In this document: positions 26,044 through 35,601 of the stretch, one piece after another
How the letters are laid out: every line of letters begins with the position of its first letter
Position numbering within the stretch: the stretch's first letter is position 1
NCBI GenBank assembly: GCA_024639965.1
Contig: JAHEGC010000003.1
Coordinates: 19,655-58,785, forward strand
Reading direction: 5' to 3'
Source of the DNA: Micrococcales bacterium
GTDB taxonomy: Bacteria; Actinomycetota; Actinomycetes; Actinomycetales; Microbacteriaceae
DNA length: 39,131 nucleotides
Made by a program: the position numbers and the translations under genes
Notes under the pieces: generated by a model
What the model was told of the DNA's origin: nothing
The model's database searches: none
Seen by the model: only the letters and a program-made list of their open reading frames with translations

Positions 26044-27362
26044 CGGCCGAGCATCGCCGTCCACATTTCGGGGAAGTCGGGAAGCGTTTTGGCGGTTGTG
26101 GCGATGTTTTCGACCTCGACTCCGTCGACGGCGAGACCGATGATTGCCCCCGCGGTCGCCATGCGGTGGTCGTGATAGGAATGCCACTCACCGCCGTGGA
26201 GTGGGGCCGGCTCGACTCGGATACCGTCGGGAAGTTCCGTTGCGTTGCCACCGAGCGCGTTGATCTCTGCGACCAACGCCGCGAGTCGGTCGGTTTCATG
26301 ACCGCGAAGATGGGCGATGCCCGTGAACACTGATGGCTCCGACGCCAGTGCGGCGAGAGCGACGAGGGGAGGTGCGAGCTCGCCGCCGGTGGAAAGGTCA
26401 AGAGTCACCCCGGGAATCGTGGTGCCACCGATGAGTCCAGCGCCGCCGTCCACCGTGAGCCCGCGCTCGTCGCGCGTGACGACCGCACCGAATGCCTCAA
26501 GGTAACCGCCGAGATCGTCACCCACCTGAGTGGTGTGCGTCGGCCAGTGGGGAATCGTCACGGTACCACCGGTGATGAGCGCGGCGACAAGGAACGGAGC
26601 GGCGTTGGACAGGTCGGGCTCCATGTCGATGTCGATTCCCCCAATCGGTCCCGGTTCGACGCGCCACACACCGACCTCGGGTTGCGAGACACTGACGCCG
26701 CGGGCGCTAAGGCACGCGATGGTCATCTCGATGTGGGGCATCGACGGCAGGTGGTCGCCGCTGTGACGCAGGGTGAGTCCGTCACGAAAACGTGGAGCGG
26801 CGAGGAGTAAGCCGGAGACGAACTGGCTCGACGCCGACGCGTCGATTGTGAGTTCGCCACCAGCGACGACGCCGGTTCCGTGAACAGTGAAGGGGAGCGC
26901 ACCGCGACCGTCGTCATCGACCGCCACTCCGAGTGCGCGAAGGCTTGAGATCGTCGTGGACATCGGGCGCCGTCTCGCACCGTCGTCACCGTCGAAGGTG
27001 ACCGGCCCGGTTGCGAGCGTCGCCAACGGGGGCACAAACCGCATCACGGTTCCCGCCAAACCACAGTCGATCGTGGTGTTTCCAGTCAAATCGGCGGGCT
27101 TGACCGTTATCGTGTCGGTGCCACTTCGTATACTGTCGAGACACTCAACTCCCAGGGACCGCAGCGCGTCAATCATCAACGACGAGTCGCGCGATCGAAG
27201 AGGGCGGCGAATCTCCGAAGGTCGGTCGGCGAGGGCCGCAAGAACCAACTCACGATTGGTGAGACTCTTGCTTCCCGGAATCGGAACGATCGAGGAGAGA
27301 GGCCCCACACCTCGCGGCGCGAGCCAATTTTCGCGACCGTGGGAATAATTGCGTGACGTCAT
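26040..27362 (-). CDS. aroA: 3-phosphoshikimate 1-carboxyvinyltransferase
   Basis: IPGSKSLTNRELVLAALADRPSEI, GLAGTVMRFVPPLA, ASSQFVSGLLLAAPRF; start proposed at MTSRNY. Confidence 0.95.
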   Translation of the reverse strand: MTSRNYSHGRENWLAPRGVGPLSSIVPIPGSKSLTNRELVLAALADRPSEIRRPLRSRDSSLMIDALRSLGVECLDSIRSGTDTITVKPADLTGNTTIDCGLAGTVMRFVPPLATLATGPVTFDGDDGARRRPMSTTISSLRALGVAVDDDGRGALPFTVHGTGVVAGGELTIDASASSQFVSGLLLAAPRFRDGLTLRHSGDHLPSMPHIEMTIACLSARGVSVSQPEVGVWRVEPGPIGGIDIDMEPDLSNAAPFLVAALITGGTVTIPHWPTHTTQVGDDLGGYLEAFGAVVTRDERGLTVDGGAGLIGGTTIPGVTLDLSTGGELAPPLVALAALASEPSVFTGIAHLRGHETDRLAALVAEINALGGNATELPDGIRVEPAPLHGGEWHSYHDHRMATAGAIIGLAVDGVEVENIATTAKTLPDFPEMWTAMLGR

Positions 27363-27435
27363 TACATCAGACAATACGCGAGGGAAGCCCCACAAGGGCG
27401 ACGGGAAAAAGGAGCACACCATAGCCAAAAATCAC

Positions 27436-28113
27436 ATGGATGACGCCGACGAACCAATCGACGTATACGACCCCGACGTCGAAGCCGAAGTGCTCGCCGG
27501 GGAAGAGGCGAACGCGGACGAGGTTCAGATTCCGGATACAAGTAAGTGGAATCCGGCGAAAATTCACACCGACTACCGCAACACGGGCACCTTCCACGAG
27601 GTGTTCGTGGCGCTCGAAGGGCGTTTGTACAACCACACGAAATATGTCGTGGGGAAGTACCGGTTGCCGCGCGAGTCGGTCAATGACCTGTTTCAGACCG
27701 CGATGGGCAAGGCGCACGCCAACTGGAGCAAGTACACGCAGGGCACCTACGCGTTGGGGTGGATGAAAATGATCATCACCAACACGGCCCTCAACGAGCG
27801 CCGCCGTCTCAAGAACGAGCCGCTCGCCTATGGCGACATGGAGATCGTCATGACCGGCCCGAGCTACGTAGCTCGGAGCGCCGAGAGCATCGTCATTGAG
27901 GAGGTCACCACGGACGAGATCCGTGCCGCCTTCGACAAGGTCACCGAGCCTTACCGCGAGGTGCTCAAGATGGTCATCCTCAACGAGATGCCCTACGCAG
28001 AGGCTGCCGCACAGCTCGGCATTCCGACCAACACCGCGTTGACCCGGGTTCACCGTGGTCGCGCTCAGCTCCGAGAACTGCTCCAGGGGAAAATGAAAGA
28101 CCGAGGAATCTAA
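27436..28113 (+). CDS. ECF sigma factor, SigH/SigR-like (divergent)
   Basis: SVNDLFQTAMGKAHANWSKYTQGTYALGWMKMIITNTALNERRRLKNEPL (region 2) and VTEPYREVLKMVILNEMPYAEAAAQLGIPTNTALTRVHRGRAQLRELL (region 4); start inferred. Confidence 0.82.
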   Translation: MDDADEPIDVYDPDVEAEVLAGEEANADEVQIPDTSKWNPAKIHTDYRNTGTFHEVFVALEGRLYNHTKYVVGKYRLPRESVNDLFQTAMGKAHANWSKYTQGTYALGWMKMIITNTALNERRRLKNEPLAYGDMEIVMTGPSYVARSAESIVIEEVTTDEIRAAFDKVTEPYREVLKMVILNEMPYAEAAAQLGIPTNTALTRVHRGRAQLRELLQGKMKDRGI

Positions 28114-28376
28114 TGGAATCGACCCACGACTGCGGCTGTGAGTCGGCCCGCGAACGGCTCGACTCACTCATTGACAGGGAATTGAGCGACCAGGAGTGCG
28201 CCGACGTGCGCGCCCACTGCTCCGGCTGCACCGAGTGTCAAGAAGAATTGGCGCTTCTCGAACGGCTCACCGATCGGTTCAGGGAAGCGTGCGCCGATTC
28301 GCCGCCGCCCGGCCTTCGGGAACACATTTTGAAATCCTTAAACAGTCAGCCATCGGGCGACGCATCCAGCGTTTAG
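28113..28376 (+). CDS. Zinc-binding anti-sigma factor, RsrA/RshA-like
   Basis: ZAS motif H-x3-C-x2-C in VRAHCSGCTECQEEL; directly downstream of sigma factor. Confidence 0.82.
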   Translation: MESTHDCGCESARERLDSLIDRELSDQECADVRAHCSGCTECQEELALLERLTDRFREACADSPPPGLREHILKSLNSQPSGDASSV

Positions 28377-28386
28377 CCGCGCGCTC

Positions 28387-28435
28387 ACAACACGACGGCC
28401 CGTTCACCACCGAGGTGAACGGGCCGTCGTGTTGT
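28387..28435. terminator. Bidirectional terminator
   Basis: Perfect 22-bp inverted repeat ACAACACGACGGCCCGTTCACC-accga-GGTGAACGGGCCGTCGTGTTGT between convergent genes. Confidence 0.92.
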
Positions 28436-28440
28436 TGTTT

Positions 28441-31400
28441 CTAGAGGCCTTCGAACGCCGCATCCATGATGGCGGCGTGCTCGTCGGCGGATCGCTTGGA
28501 CGACCCCGCCGCGGGGGACGCCGAGGCGGGTCGGCTGATGACGCGAACATCGGTGATTCCAAAGCGGCGAAGCTCGAGCGCGAGGAACGGCCACGCACCC
28601 TGGTTCTCGGGTTCGTCCTGCACCCAGACAAGTTCGGCTCCCGCGTGGTGCTCGAGGGCGGCGCGCAGCTGGTCATCGGGGAACGGGTAGTACTGCTCAA
28701 GCCGAACGAGCGCCACACCCGAGGCATTGCGCTTCTCGCGCTCACCGAGCAGGTCGTAGTGAATTTTGCCCGCGTGGAGCAGCACACGCCTCGTCGACCC
28801 CTCGACACTGTGGTCATCGAGGATCGGCTCGAACGTTCCGCTCGTGAAGTCTTCGACGCCACTCGTCGCGCCGCGCAGTCGAAGCATGGCTTTCGGGGTG
28901 AACACGACGAGCGGTCGTTGCGGTTGCGCGTAGGCCTGACGGCGAAGTAGGTGGAAGTACGACGCGGGTGTCGACGGGCGCGCGATCGTCATGTTTCCTT
29001 CGGCGGCAAGCTGCAGGAAGCGTTCGATACGTGCCGACGAGTGGTCGGGCCCTTGACCCTCGTAGCCGTGGGGAAGAAGGAGCACGAGACCGGAGTTCTG
29101 GCCCCACTTTTGCTCCGACGAGGAGATGAACTCGTCGATGACGGTCTGGGCGCCATTGGCGAAGTCACCGAACTGTGCCTCCCAGAGCACGAGGGCGTCG
29201 GGGTTCCCCACCGAATACCCATACTCGTAGGCCATCGCGGCGTATTCGGAGAGGAGTGAGTCGTAGATGTAGAAGCGACCCTGGTTCTCGGTGAGGTTCA
29301 TGAGCGGCAACCACTCCTGACCGTTGACGCGGTCGTGGAAAACGGCGTGGCGCTGAACGAACGTTCCGCGACGGGCATCCTGGCCCGCGAATCGAACCTT
29401 CTTGCCCTCGAGGAGAAGCGATCCGAGCGCGAGGAGTTCGCCGAAGCCCCAGTCGATTTCGCCATTGCGGCTCATGTCGATGCGCTTGTCGATGAGTTGC
29501 GCGAGTTTGGGGTGGACCGTGAACCCCTCGGGCGGGATTCCGTGCGCGTCACCGATTCGATGAATCACCGACACGTCGACGCCCGTGACCGCGGGGTGTC
29601 GTTGAACCTGCGAGGCGGTTCCCGCTGCGCCCTCGGGCGCGACAACGGGAGTCTGGTGTGCCTCGTGGGTGTCGGCGAACGCCTTTTCGAGCAGCGCGAG
29701 GAACTTGGTCTGAACGCCGTCGTATTCCTCTTGGGTGATGTCGCCGCGGCCGACGAGCGACTCGGCGTAGAGGGTGCGCACCGAGCGCTTCGCTTCGATG
29801 AGGTTGTACATCAACGGCTGGGTCATCGACGGATCGTCGCCCTCGTTGTGGCCGCGACGGCGGTAGCAGACGAGATCGATGACGACATCGTGCTTGAACT
29901 CCTGGCGGTAGCGAACCGCGAGCTTGGCGACACGAACGACGGCTTCGGGGTCGTCGCCGTTGACGTGGAAGATGGGGGCTTGCACCGACTTTGCGACGTC
30001 GGTGGAATAGAGCGAGGTGCGCGAATCGCGGGGGAGGGTGGTGAAGCCGACCTGGTTGTTGGCGACGACGTGAATCGTGCCTCCGGTGCGATATCCGCGA
30101 AGTTGCGCCATCTGAAGCGTCTCGATGACGACGCCCTGGCCCGCCATGGCCGCGTCACCGTGGACGAGGATGGGGAGAACGGTGAAGCTCGCGATCGGCT
30201 TGTGATCTTGCTTCGCGCGGACGATCCCCTCGAGCACGCCGTTGACCGCTTCGAGGTGCGACGGGTTGGCGGCGAGATAGACGGGGATCTGCTGACCCTT
30301 GGCGGTGACGAACTCGCCCTTGGTGCCGAGGTGGTACTTCACGTCACCCGAACCTTGAACGTTACTCGTGTCGGTTGTTCCCTCGAACTCGCGGAAGATT
30401 TGGCCGTAGGTCTTTCCGGCGATGTTGGCGAGAACGTTGAGGCGGCCACGGTGTGCCATGGCGATGTCGACCTCATCGAGACCGAAATCGGCGGCGTCCT
30501 GGATGATCTCGTCGAGCAGTGCAATCATCGATTCGCCGCCCTCGAGCGAGAAGCGCTTCTGACCGACGTACTTGGTTTGCAGGAACGTCTCGAACGCTTC
30601 GGCCTGGTTGAGCCGGTCGAGGATGCGCATCTGCTCGTCGTGGGTCGGCTTCTGGTAAGGCTGTTCGAGGAGTTCCTGGAACCATTTGCGCTGAGCCGGA
30701 TCCTGAAGGTGTGTGTATTCGACACCGACGGTGCGGCAGTAGGAGTCACGCATGAGTCCCAGCACCTCGCGGAGGAGCATCGTGCGCCGACCCGCCAGAC
30801 CGCCGACCACAAACTCGCGGTCGAGATCCCAGAAGGTGAGCCCGTGATTTTCGATCTCGAGGTCGGGGTGCGTGCGCTGGCGGTATTCGAGCGGGTCGAT
30901 GTCGGCCATGCGGTGGCCACGAACGCGGAAGGCGTCGACGAGTTCCTGAACGCGCGCCGTCTTGTTGATCGCGTCGGAATCGTCGACCTTGATGTCCTGC
31001 GACCAGCGAATCGGCTTGTAGGGGATTCGCAGCGCCGCGAAGATGTCCTCGTAGAACCCGTCCTCACCGATGAGCAGACCGTGGACGATCTTGAGGAACT
31101 CGCCCGAGCCCGCTCCCTGGATGACGCGGTGGTCGTAGGTCGAGGTGAGGGTGATGGTCTTGGAAATGCCGAGGTCGTAGAGCACCTTCTCCGACGACCC
31201 CTGGAATTCCGCGGGGTAATCGAGCGCGCCGGCGCCGATGATGCACCCCTGGCCCTTCATGAGGCGAGGAACCGAGTGAACCGTTCCGATGCCGCCGGGG
31301 TTAGTGAGCGAGACGGTGTTGCCCGCGTAGTCGTCGGCGGTGAGTTTGTTGGCACGTGCGCGAGCCACGACGTCCTCGTAGGCGGCGAGGAAGTCGGCGA

Positions 31401-32151
31401 ACGACATCTGTTCCGCCTTCTTGATACCCGGCACGACGAGCGCACGGGTTCCGTCGGGCTTGGGGATGTCGATGGCGAGCCCAAGATTAATGTGGGCGGG
31501 AACGACGAGCGACGGGGTGCCCTCCGGCTCGTCGTAGAAGACGTTTTGCGAGGGGAACGACTTGAGCGCGCGAACCAACGCCCAGCCGATGATGTGAGTG
31601 AAGGAAACCTTGCCACCGACGGTACGGCCGAGATGGTTGTTGATGACGATGCGGTTGTCGATCATCAGTTTCGCGGGAATAGTGCGAACGCTCGTCGCGG
31701 TGGGGACGCTGAGGCTCGCATCCATGTTGGCCGCGAGTGCCTTGGGCAACCCTTTGAGCGGGGTGACGACGTTGGCGTCGGTCGCTTCGGACGGCGTCGA
31801 CGTGCCAGGCGCCTGGGCGGGGACCGGTGTCGGGGTCGCAGGCGCGGAGGTCGTGCGCGCTGTCGGCTGGAGCGAGGTGATGGGGCCGGTCTGGTTCGGG
31901 TCGAACGCGGGCGCAGACGAGGGTGCGGTTGGAGCTACCGATTCCGTCGCCGCTTCGGCGATCGAATCGGTCGAGGGGGTCACCGCCGCGGAGGGCGCGG
32001 CAGGCGCGGCACTCAGTCGCGCCGCATACGCTTCGAGCGTGGGGATCCACGACGCATCAACGGAGCTGGGATCCTTCACCCACGATTCGTACATCGCCTC
32101 TACGAGCCAGTCGTTGGCTCCGAAATCGTCGGGATTCGCGTCGTTGGACAC
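28441..32151 (-). CDS. kgd: Multifunctional 2-oxoglutarate metabolism enzyme (2-oxoglutarate dehydrogenase E1/E2-like)
   Basis: E2 catalytic-like domain (TLTSTYDHRVIQGAGSGEFL) fused to E1o (DIAMAHRGRLNVLANIAGK, HGDAAMAGQGVVIETLQM); 1236 aa. Confidence 0.97.
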   Translation of the reverse strand: MSNDANPDDFGANDWLVEAMYESWVKDPSSVDASWIPTLEAYAARLSAAPAAPSAAVTPSTDSIAEAATESVAPTAPSSAPAFDPNQTGPITSLQPTARTTSAPATPTPVPAQAPGTSTPSEATDANVVTPLKGLPKALAANMDASLSVPTATSVRTIPAKLMIDNRIVINNHLGRTVGGKVSFTHIIGWALVRALKSFPSQNVFYDEPEGTPSLVVPAHINLGLAIDIPKPDGTRALVVPGIKKAEQMSFADFLAAYEDVVARARANKLTADDYAGNTVSLTNPGGIGTVHSVPRLMKGQGCIIGAGALDYPAEFQGSSEKVLYDLGISKTITLTSTYDHRVIQGAGSGEFLKIVHGLLIGEDGFYEDIFAALRIPYKPIRWSQDIKVDDSDAINKTARVQELVDAFRVRGHRMADIDPLEYRQRTHPDLEIENHGLTFWDLDREFVVGGLAGRRTMLLREVLGLMRDSYCRTVGVEYTHLQDPAQRKWFQELLEQPYQKPTHDEQMRILDRLNQAEAFETFLQTKYVGQKRFSLEGGESMIALLDEIIQDAADFGLDEVDIAMAHRGRLNVLANIAGKTYGQIFREFEGTTDTSNVQGSGDVKYHLGTKGEFVTAKGQQIPVYLAANPSHLEAVNGVLEGIVRAKQDHKPIASFTVLPILVHGDAAMAGQGVVIETLQMAQLRGYRTGGTIHVVANNQVGFTTLPRDSRTSLYSTDVAKSVQAPIFHVNGDDPEAVVRVAKLAVRYRQEFKHDVVIDLVCYRRRGHNEGDDPSMTQPLMYNLIEAKRSVRTLYAESLVGRGDITQEEYDGVQTKFLALLEKAFADTHEAHQTPVVAPEGAAGTASQVQRHPAVTGVDVSVIHRIGDAHGIPPEGFTVHPKLAQLIDKRIDMSRNGEIDWGFGELLALGSLLLEGKKVRFAGQDARRGTFVQRHAVFHDRVNGQEWLPLMNLTENQGRFYIYDSLLSEYAAMAYEYGYSVGNPDALVLWEAQFGDFANGAQTVIDEFISSSEQKWGQNSGLVLLLPHGYEGQGPDHSSARIERFLQLAAEGNMTIARPSTPASYFHLLRRQAYAQPQRPLVVFTPKAMLRLRGATSGVEDFTSGTFEPILDDHSVEGSTRRVLLHAGKIHYDLLGEREKRNASGVALVRLEQYYPFPDDQLRAALEHHAGAELVWVQDEPENQGAWPFLALELRRFGITDVRVISRPASASPAAGSSKRSADEHAAIMDAAFEGL

Positions 32152-32332
32152 AGTGAATTGCCACCTCGTTACAAGACTCTGGGCGGTAGTCGCACGCTAC
32201 CGAGACCTAGCCTAGTCCCGTGTTCACACCTCGATGTTTCGGCACGGTGAAAACGTCGCAACCTATACTGGGAGGCATGGACGACCCGCATAGTTACGCG
32301 ACGCCGTCCCCGATTTCCTTCGGCGGTGTCGC

Positions 32333-33637
32333 GTGAGCGAATGGGTTCTCGTCGGACTCGGGGTCGTCCTCACTGTCTTCACGGGGTTCTTTGTCGCCTC
32401 GGAGTTCGCCCTCGTCACGCTCGACCGCGCCGACCTCGAATCCCGCCGCAATGCGGGGGAACACGGCTTCACCGCCGCAATTCGAGCTCTCACTCGCACG
32501 TCAACCCATCTTTCGTCCGCGCAACTCGGAATCACCCTGACGACGCTGCTCACGGGGTGGCTCATGGAGCCCGCCATTGCGGCCCTTCTCTCTCCCGCGT
32601 TCGCGACCTGGGAATGGAGTGAACAGACCACCGAGATTGTCGCGTCGGTCGTCGCCATCACCATCGCGACGATCCTCTCGATGATCATCGGCGAACTCGC
32701 ACCCAAAAACCTTGCCATCGCCATTCCGCGCAAGGTCATCAAGGTCGTCGCGCCCTTCCAACTGGGCTTCACCTGGCTGTTCGGCCCGTTCGTATGGGTA
32801 CTCGTGACTTCGGCAAACGCAATCGTGAGACTATTCGGCATCGAGCCCAAAGAAGAGCTCTCGTCCGCGCGCACCGCCGAAGAGCTCGCCTCGGCGGTCC
32901 GGCACTCCTCGATTCACGGTGGGCTCGAAGAGGACACCGCGACCCTTCTGGGAAAGGCTTTGTCCTTCACCGACCACGAAGCGCAGGACATCATGACTCC
33001 GCGAACACGCGTCTCGACCGTTCGCGTGGGGGATTCCGCCGCAGACGTGATTGCGCTCACCCGTAAGACCGGTTTTTCGCGATTCCCCGTCATTGACGAA
33101 GACGCCGACGACGTCGTCGGACTGGTTCACGTCAAACACGCGGTCGCAGTTCCTCGTGAAAAACGTGCCGAGGTTCCCGTCGGCGCTCTGCAAGGTGACG
33201 CGCTCCGAGTTCCCGAAACGATGCATCTCGACGTGTTGCTCGGTGAGTTGCGGTCGGGCGGATTTCAGATGGCGATCGTCGTCGACGAGTACGGCGGCAC
33301 GGCGGGCATCGCGACGCTCGAGGACCTCATCGAGGAGCTCATCGGCGAAGTGAGCGACGAACACGATCGCGCCAAGGCCGACGTCGTGAAAACGGGCGAC
33401 GCGATGACGTTCCCCGCTTCCCTTCGCCCCGACGAATTGCGCGAGCGCGCTGGTATTGACGTCCCCGAAGACGGCCCCTGGGAAACCGTCGGCGGATTCC
33501 TGCTCTCCGAGTTCGGTGAGATTCCCGAAGCCGGTGCATCACTCGAATCGTGCGGGGGCGTTTTCATCGTGGAACGCATGGATGGTCGCCGCATCGACCG
33601 CGTTCGATTCACCCGCACGGAGGTGAAGGATGACTGA
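32333..33637 (+). CDS. CNNM/CorC (hemolysin-family) transporter protein
   Basis: GTG start; DUF21 TM domain, EDTATLLGKALSFTDHEAQDIMTPRTRV, CBS pair, MAIVVDEYGGTAGIATLEDLIEELIGEVSDE, CorC_HlyC domain. Confidence 0.93.
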   Translation: MSEWVLVGLGVVLTVFTGFFVASEFALVTLDRADLESRRNAGEHGFTAAIRALTRTSTHLSSAQLGITLTTLLTGWLMEPAIAALLSPAFATWEWSEQTTEIVASVVAITIATILSMIIGELAPKNLAIAIPRKVIKVVAPFQLGFTWLFGPFVWVLVTSANAIVRLFGIEPKEELSSARTAEELASAVRHSSIHGGLEEDTATLLGKALSFTDHEAQDIMTPRTRVSTVRVGDSAADVIALTRKTGFSRFPVIDEDADDVVGLVHVKHAVAVPREKRAEVPVGALQGDALRVPETMHLDVLLGELRSGGFQMAIVVDEYGGTAGIATLEDLIEELIGEVSDEHDRAKADVVKTGDAMTFPASLRPDELRERAGIDVPEDGPWETVGGFLLSEFGEIPEAGASLESCGGVFIVERMDGRRIDRVRFTRTEVKDD

Positions 33638-34667
33638 CGTCGCCGGCATCGCCTGGCTCGCCGTCCTGCTCGCCGTCAACGCGTTCTTCGTCGCGGCCGA
33701 GTTCGCGGTTGTCGCCGCTCGTCGTTCGCAGATCGAGCCACGCGCCGAGCAGGGTTCGTGGGCCGCCAAGGTCGCGCTTTCGGCGATGGAACGAGCGACG
33801 CTGATGTTGGCGACCACACAACTGGGCATCACCGTGTGTTCCCTCATGATCCTCGGAGTTTCCGAGCCTGCGCTGCACCACCTCATGGAAAGCGCGCTGG
33901 GCGGGCTGCCCCTCGACGGGGAGGCGATTTCCGCCATCGCTATCGTGCTCGCGATTCTCATCGTCACCATGCTGCACGTCGTCCTCGGTGAGATGGTGCC
34001 AAAGAATATTGCCTTCTCGGTGCCCGATCGAGCGGTGCTGATCCTCGCGCCACTTCTCTCGGGAATCGCGTGGTTGTTTACGCCCGTCATCGTTGCGCTC
34101 AATGCGGTTGCCAACGGTCTCGTTCGCCTCACGGGGACCGAACCGAAGGACGAAGCCCAATCGGTGTTCACGCTCGACGAGATGGCCACCATCGTCGAAC
34201 AGTCGCGCAAGGAAGGGATGCTTACCGACAACGCGGGTGCGGTTTCGGCGACCATCGAATTCACCACGAAGAAGGTGCTCGACATCACTGTTCCGATCGA
34301 TCAGATTGTGTCGCTTCCGGAGGGGGCGTCGCCGGCCGACGTCGAACGCGAGGTGGCGCAGCGCGGGTTCAGTCGTTACGTGCTCGTCGACGGTGCCGGT
34401 GAGCCGACGGGTTATGTTCACCTCAAGGACATCCTCGGCCGCGATGACGACGAAGTCACCGAGCCCATCCCCGTCAAACGAGTGCGGCAGCTCACGTCCC
34501 TTTATCGGGGTCTCGACCTCGAAGACGCGCTCGCAACGCTTCGCAAGTCGGGATCGCACATCGCCCGCGTGTTCGACGCGGACGGCGACACCGTGGGCGT
34601 GCTCTTCCTCGAAGACATAATCGAAGAGTTAATCGGAGAGGTACAAGACGCGACGCGTCGCCGCTAA
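33630..34667 (+). CDS. CNNM/CorC (hemolysin-family) protein, shorter paralogue
   Basis: NAFFVAAEFAVVAARRSQIEPRAEQG; CBS pair and VLFLEDIIEELIGEVQDATRRR; overlaps upstream paralogue by 8 bp. Confidence 0.93.
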   Translation: MTDVAGIAWLAVLLAVNAFFVAAEFAVVAARRSQIEPRAEQGSWAAKVALSAMERATLMLATTQLGITVCSLMILGVSEPALHHLMESALGGLPLDGEAISAIAIVLAILIVTMLHVVLGEMVPKNIAFSVPDRAVLILAPLLSGIAWLFTPVIVALNAVANGLVRLTGTEPKDEAQSVFTLDEMATIVEQSRKEGMLTDNAGAVSATIEFTTKKVLDITVPIDQIVSLPEGASPADVEREVAQRGFSRYVLVDGAGEPTGYVHLKDILGRDDDEVTEPIPVKRVRQLTSLYRGLDLEDALATLRKSGSHIARVFDADGDTVGVLFLEDIIEELIGEVQDATRRR

Positions 34668-34677
34668 TCTAAGTGGC

Positions 34678-35601
34678 ATGACCGCGGAGCCCACCACCCT
34701 CCTCGCCATCGGTGAAGCACTCATCGACGTCGTCAAGCGCGACGGCGGCGAGGCACGTCACCCGGGCGGATCGCCAATGAACGTTGCGATCGGCGCATCG
34801 CGCCTCGGTGTTCCGTCGGTTCTCTCGACACGATTTGGGAGTGACACGGACGGCGATCTCATCGCCGCCCACACTGTTGGCTCCGCCGTGACGCTCACCG
34901 CCGGATCGCGCGGAGCGGCCCGCACCTCAACCGCCACGGCGACCATCGGTGCCGACGGCGCAGCGAGTTACGTTTTTGACATCGAGTGGGATTGGCAGGA
35001 CGACATCGACGTCGTCCCTCGAGCGGTTCACACGGGATCGATCGGTGCTGTGCTCTCGCCTGGTGGTGCCAACGTGCTGCGCACAATCGAACGACTTCGC
35101 CGTACGAGCTTGGTCACCTACGACCCGAATTCCCGACCCGCTCTGATGGGCGAGCGCGTCGACGCCGTTGCGATCGTCGAACAGTATGTTCGCCTCGCCG
35201 ATGTCGTCAAGGCGAGCGACGAAGATCTCGAATGGCTGTACCCCGATCGCACTCCTGTCGAAACCGCACGAGCGTGGTCGAAACTCGGCCCCGCGCTCGT
35301 AATCGTCACCGCGGGTGGTCATGGCGCGACGGTCGCAACGAGCGACGATTCGGTCTCCGAACACAAAGCACCCGTCGTCGAGGTCGTGGACACGATCGGC
35401 GCGGGGGATTCGTTCATGGCGGGATTCATCGGTTCGCTCTTTCACCGCGGAATGCTCGGTGTCGAACACCGTGGAGCACTCCATTCGCTCACCGACGAGG
35501 TATTGCACGCCATCGTGACGGAAGCGCTCGCCTGCGCGGCGATCACCGTGCAGCGCGCGGGCGCCAACCCGCCACGACTCGCCGACGTTTCTTTCGGCTA
35601 G
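34678..35601 (+). CDS. PfkB-family carbohydrate kinase (fructokinase-like)
   Basis: HPGGSPMNVAIGASRLG and VVDTIGAGDSFMAGFIGSL. Confidence 0.9.
   Translation: MTAEPTTLLAIGEALIDVVKRDGGEARHPGGSPMNVAIGASRLGVPSVLSTRFGSDTDGDLIAAHTVGSAVTLTAGSRGAARTSTATATIGADGAASYVFDIEWDWQDDIDVVPRAVHTGSIGAVLSPGGANVLRTIERLRRTSLVTYDPNSRPALMGERVDAVAIVEQYVRLADVVKASDEDLEWLYPDRTPVETARAWSKLGPALVIVTAGGHGATVATSDDSVSEHKAPVVEVVDTIGAGDSFMAGFIGSLFHRGMLGVEHRGALHSLTDEVLHAIVTEALACAAITVQRAGANPPRLADVSFG

Noticed and set aside
29335-32250. 971-aa + strand ORF
   Set aside because: Antisense to kgd; charge-rich low-hydrophobicity translation typical of antisense frames in high-GC DNA.
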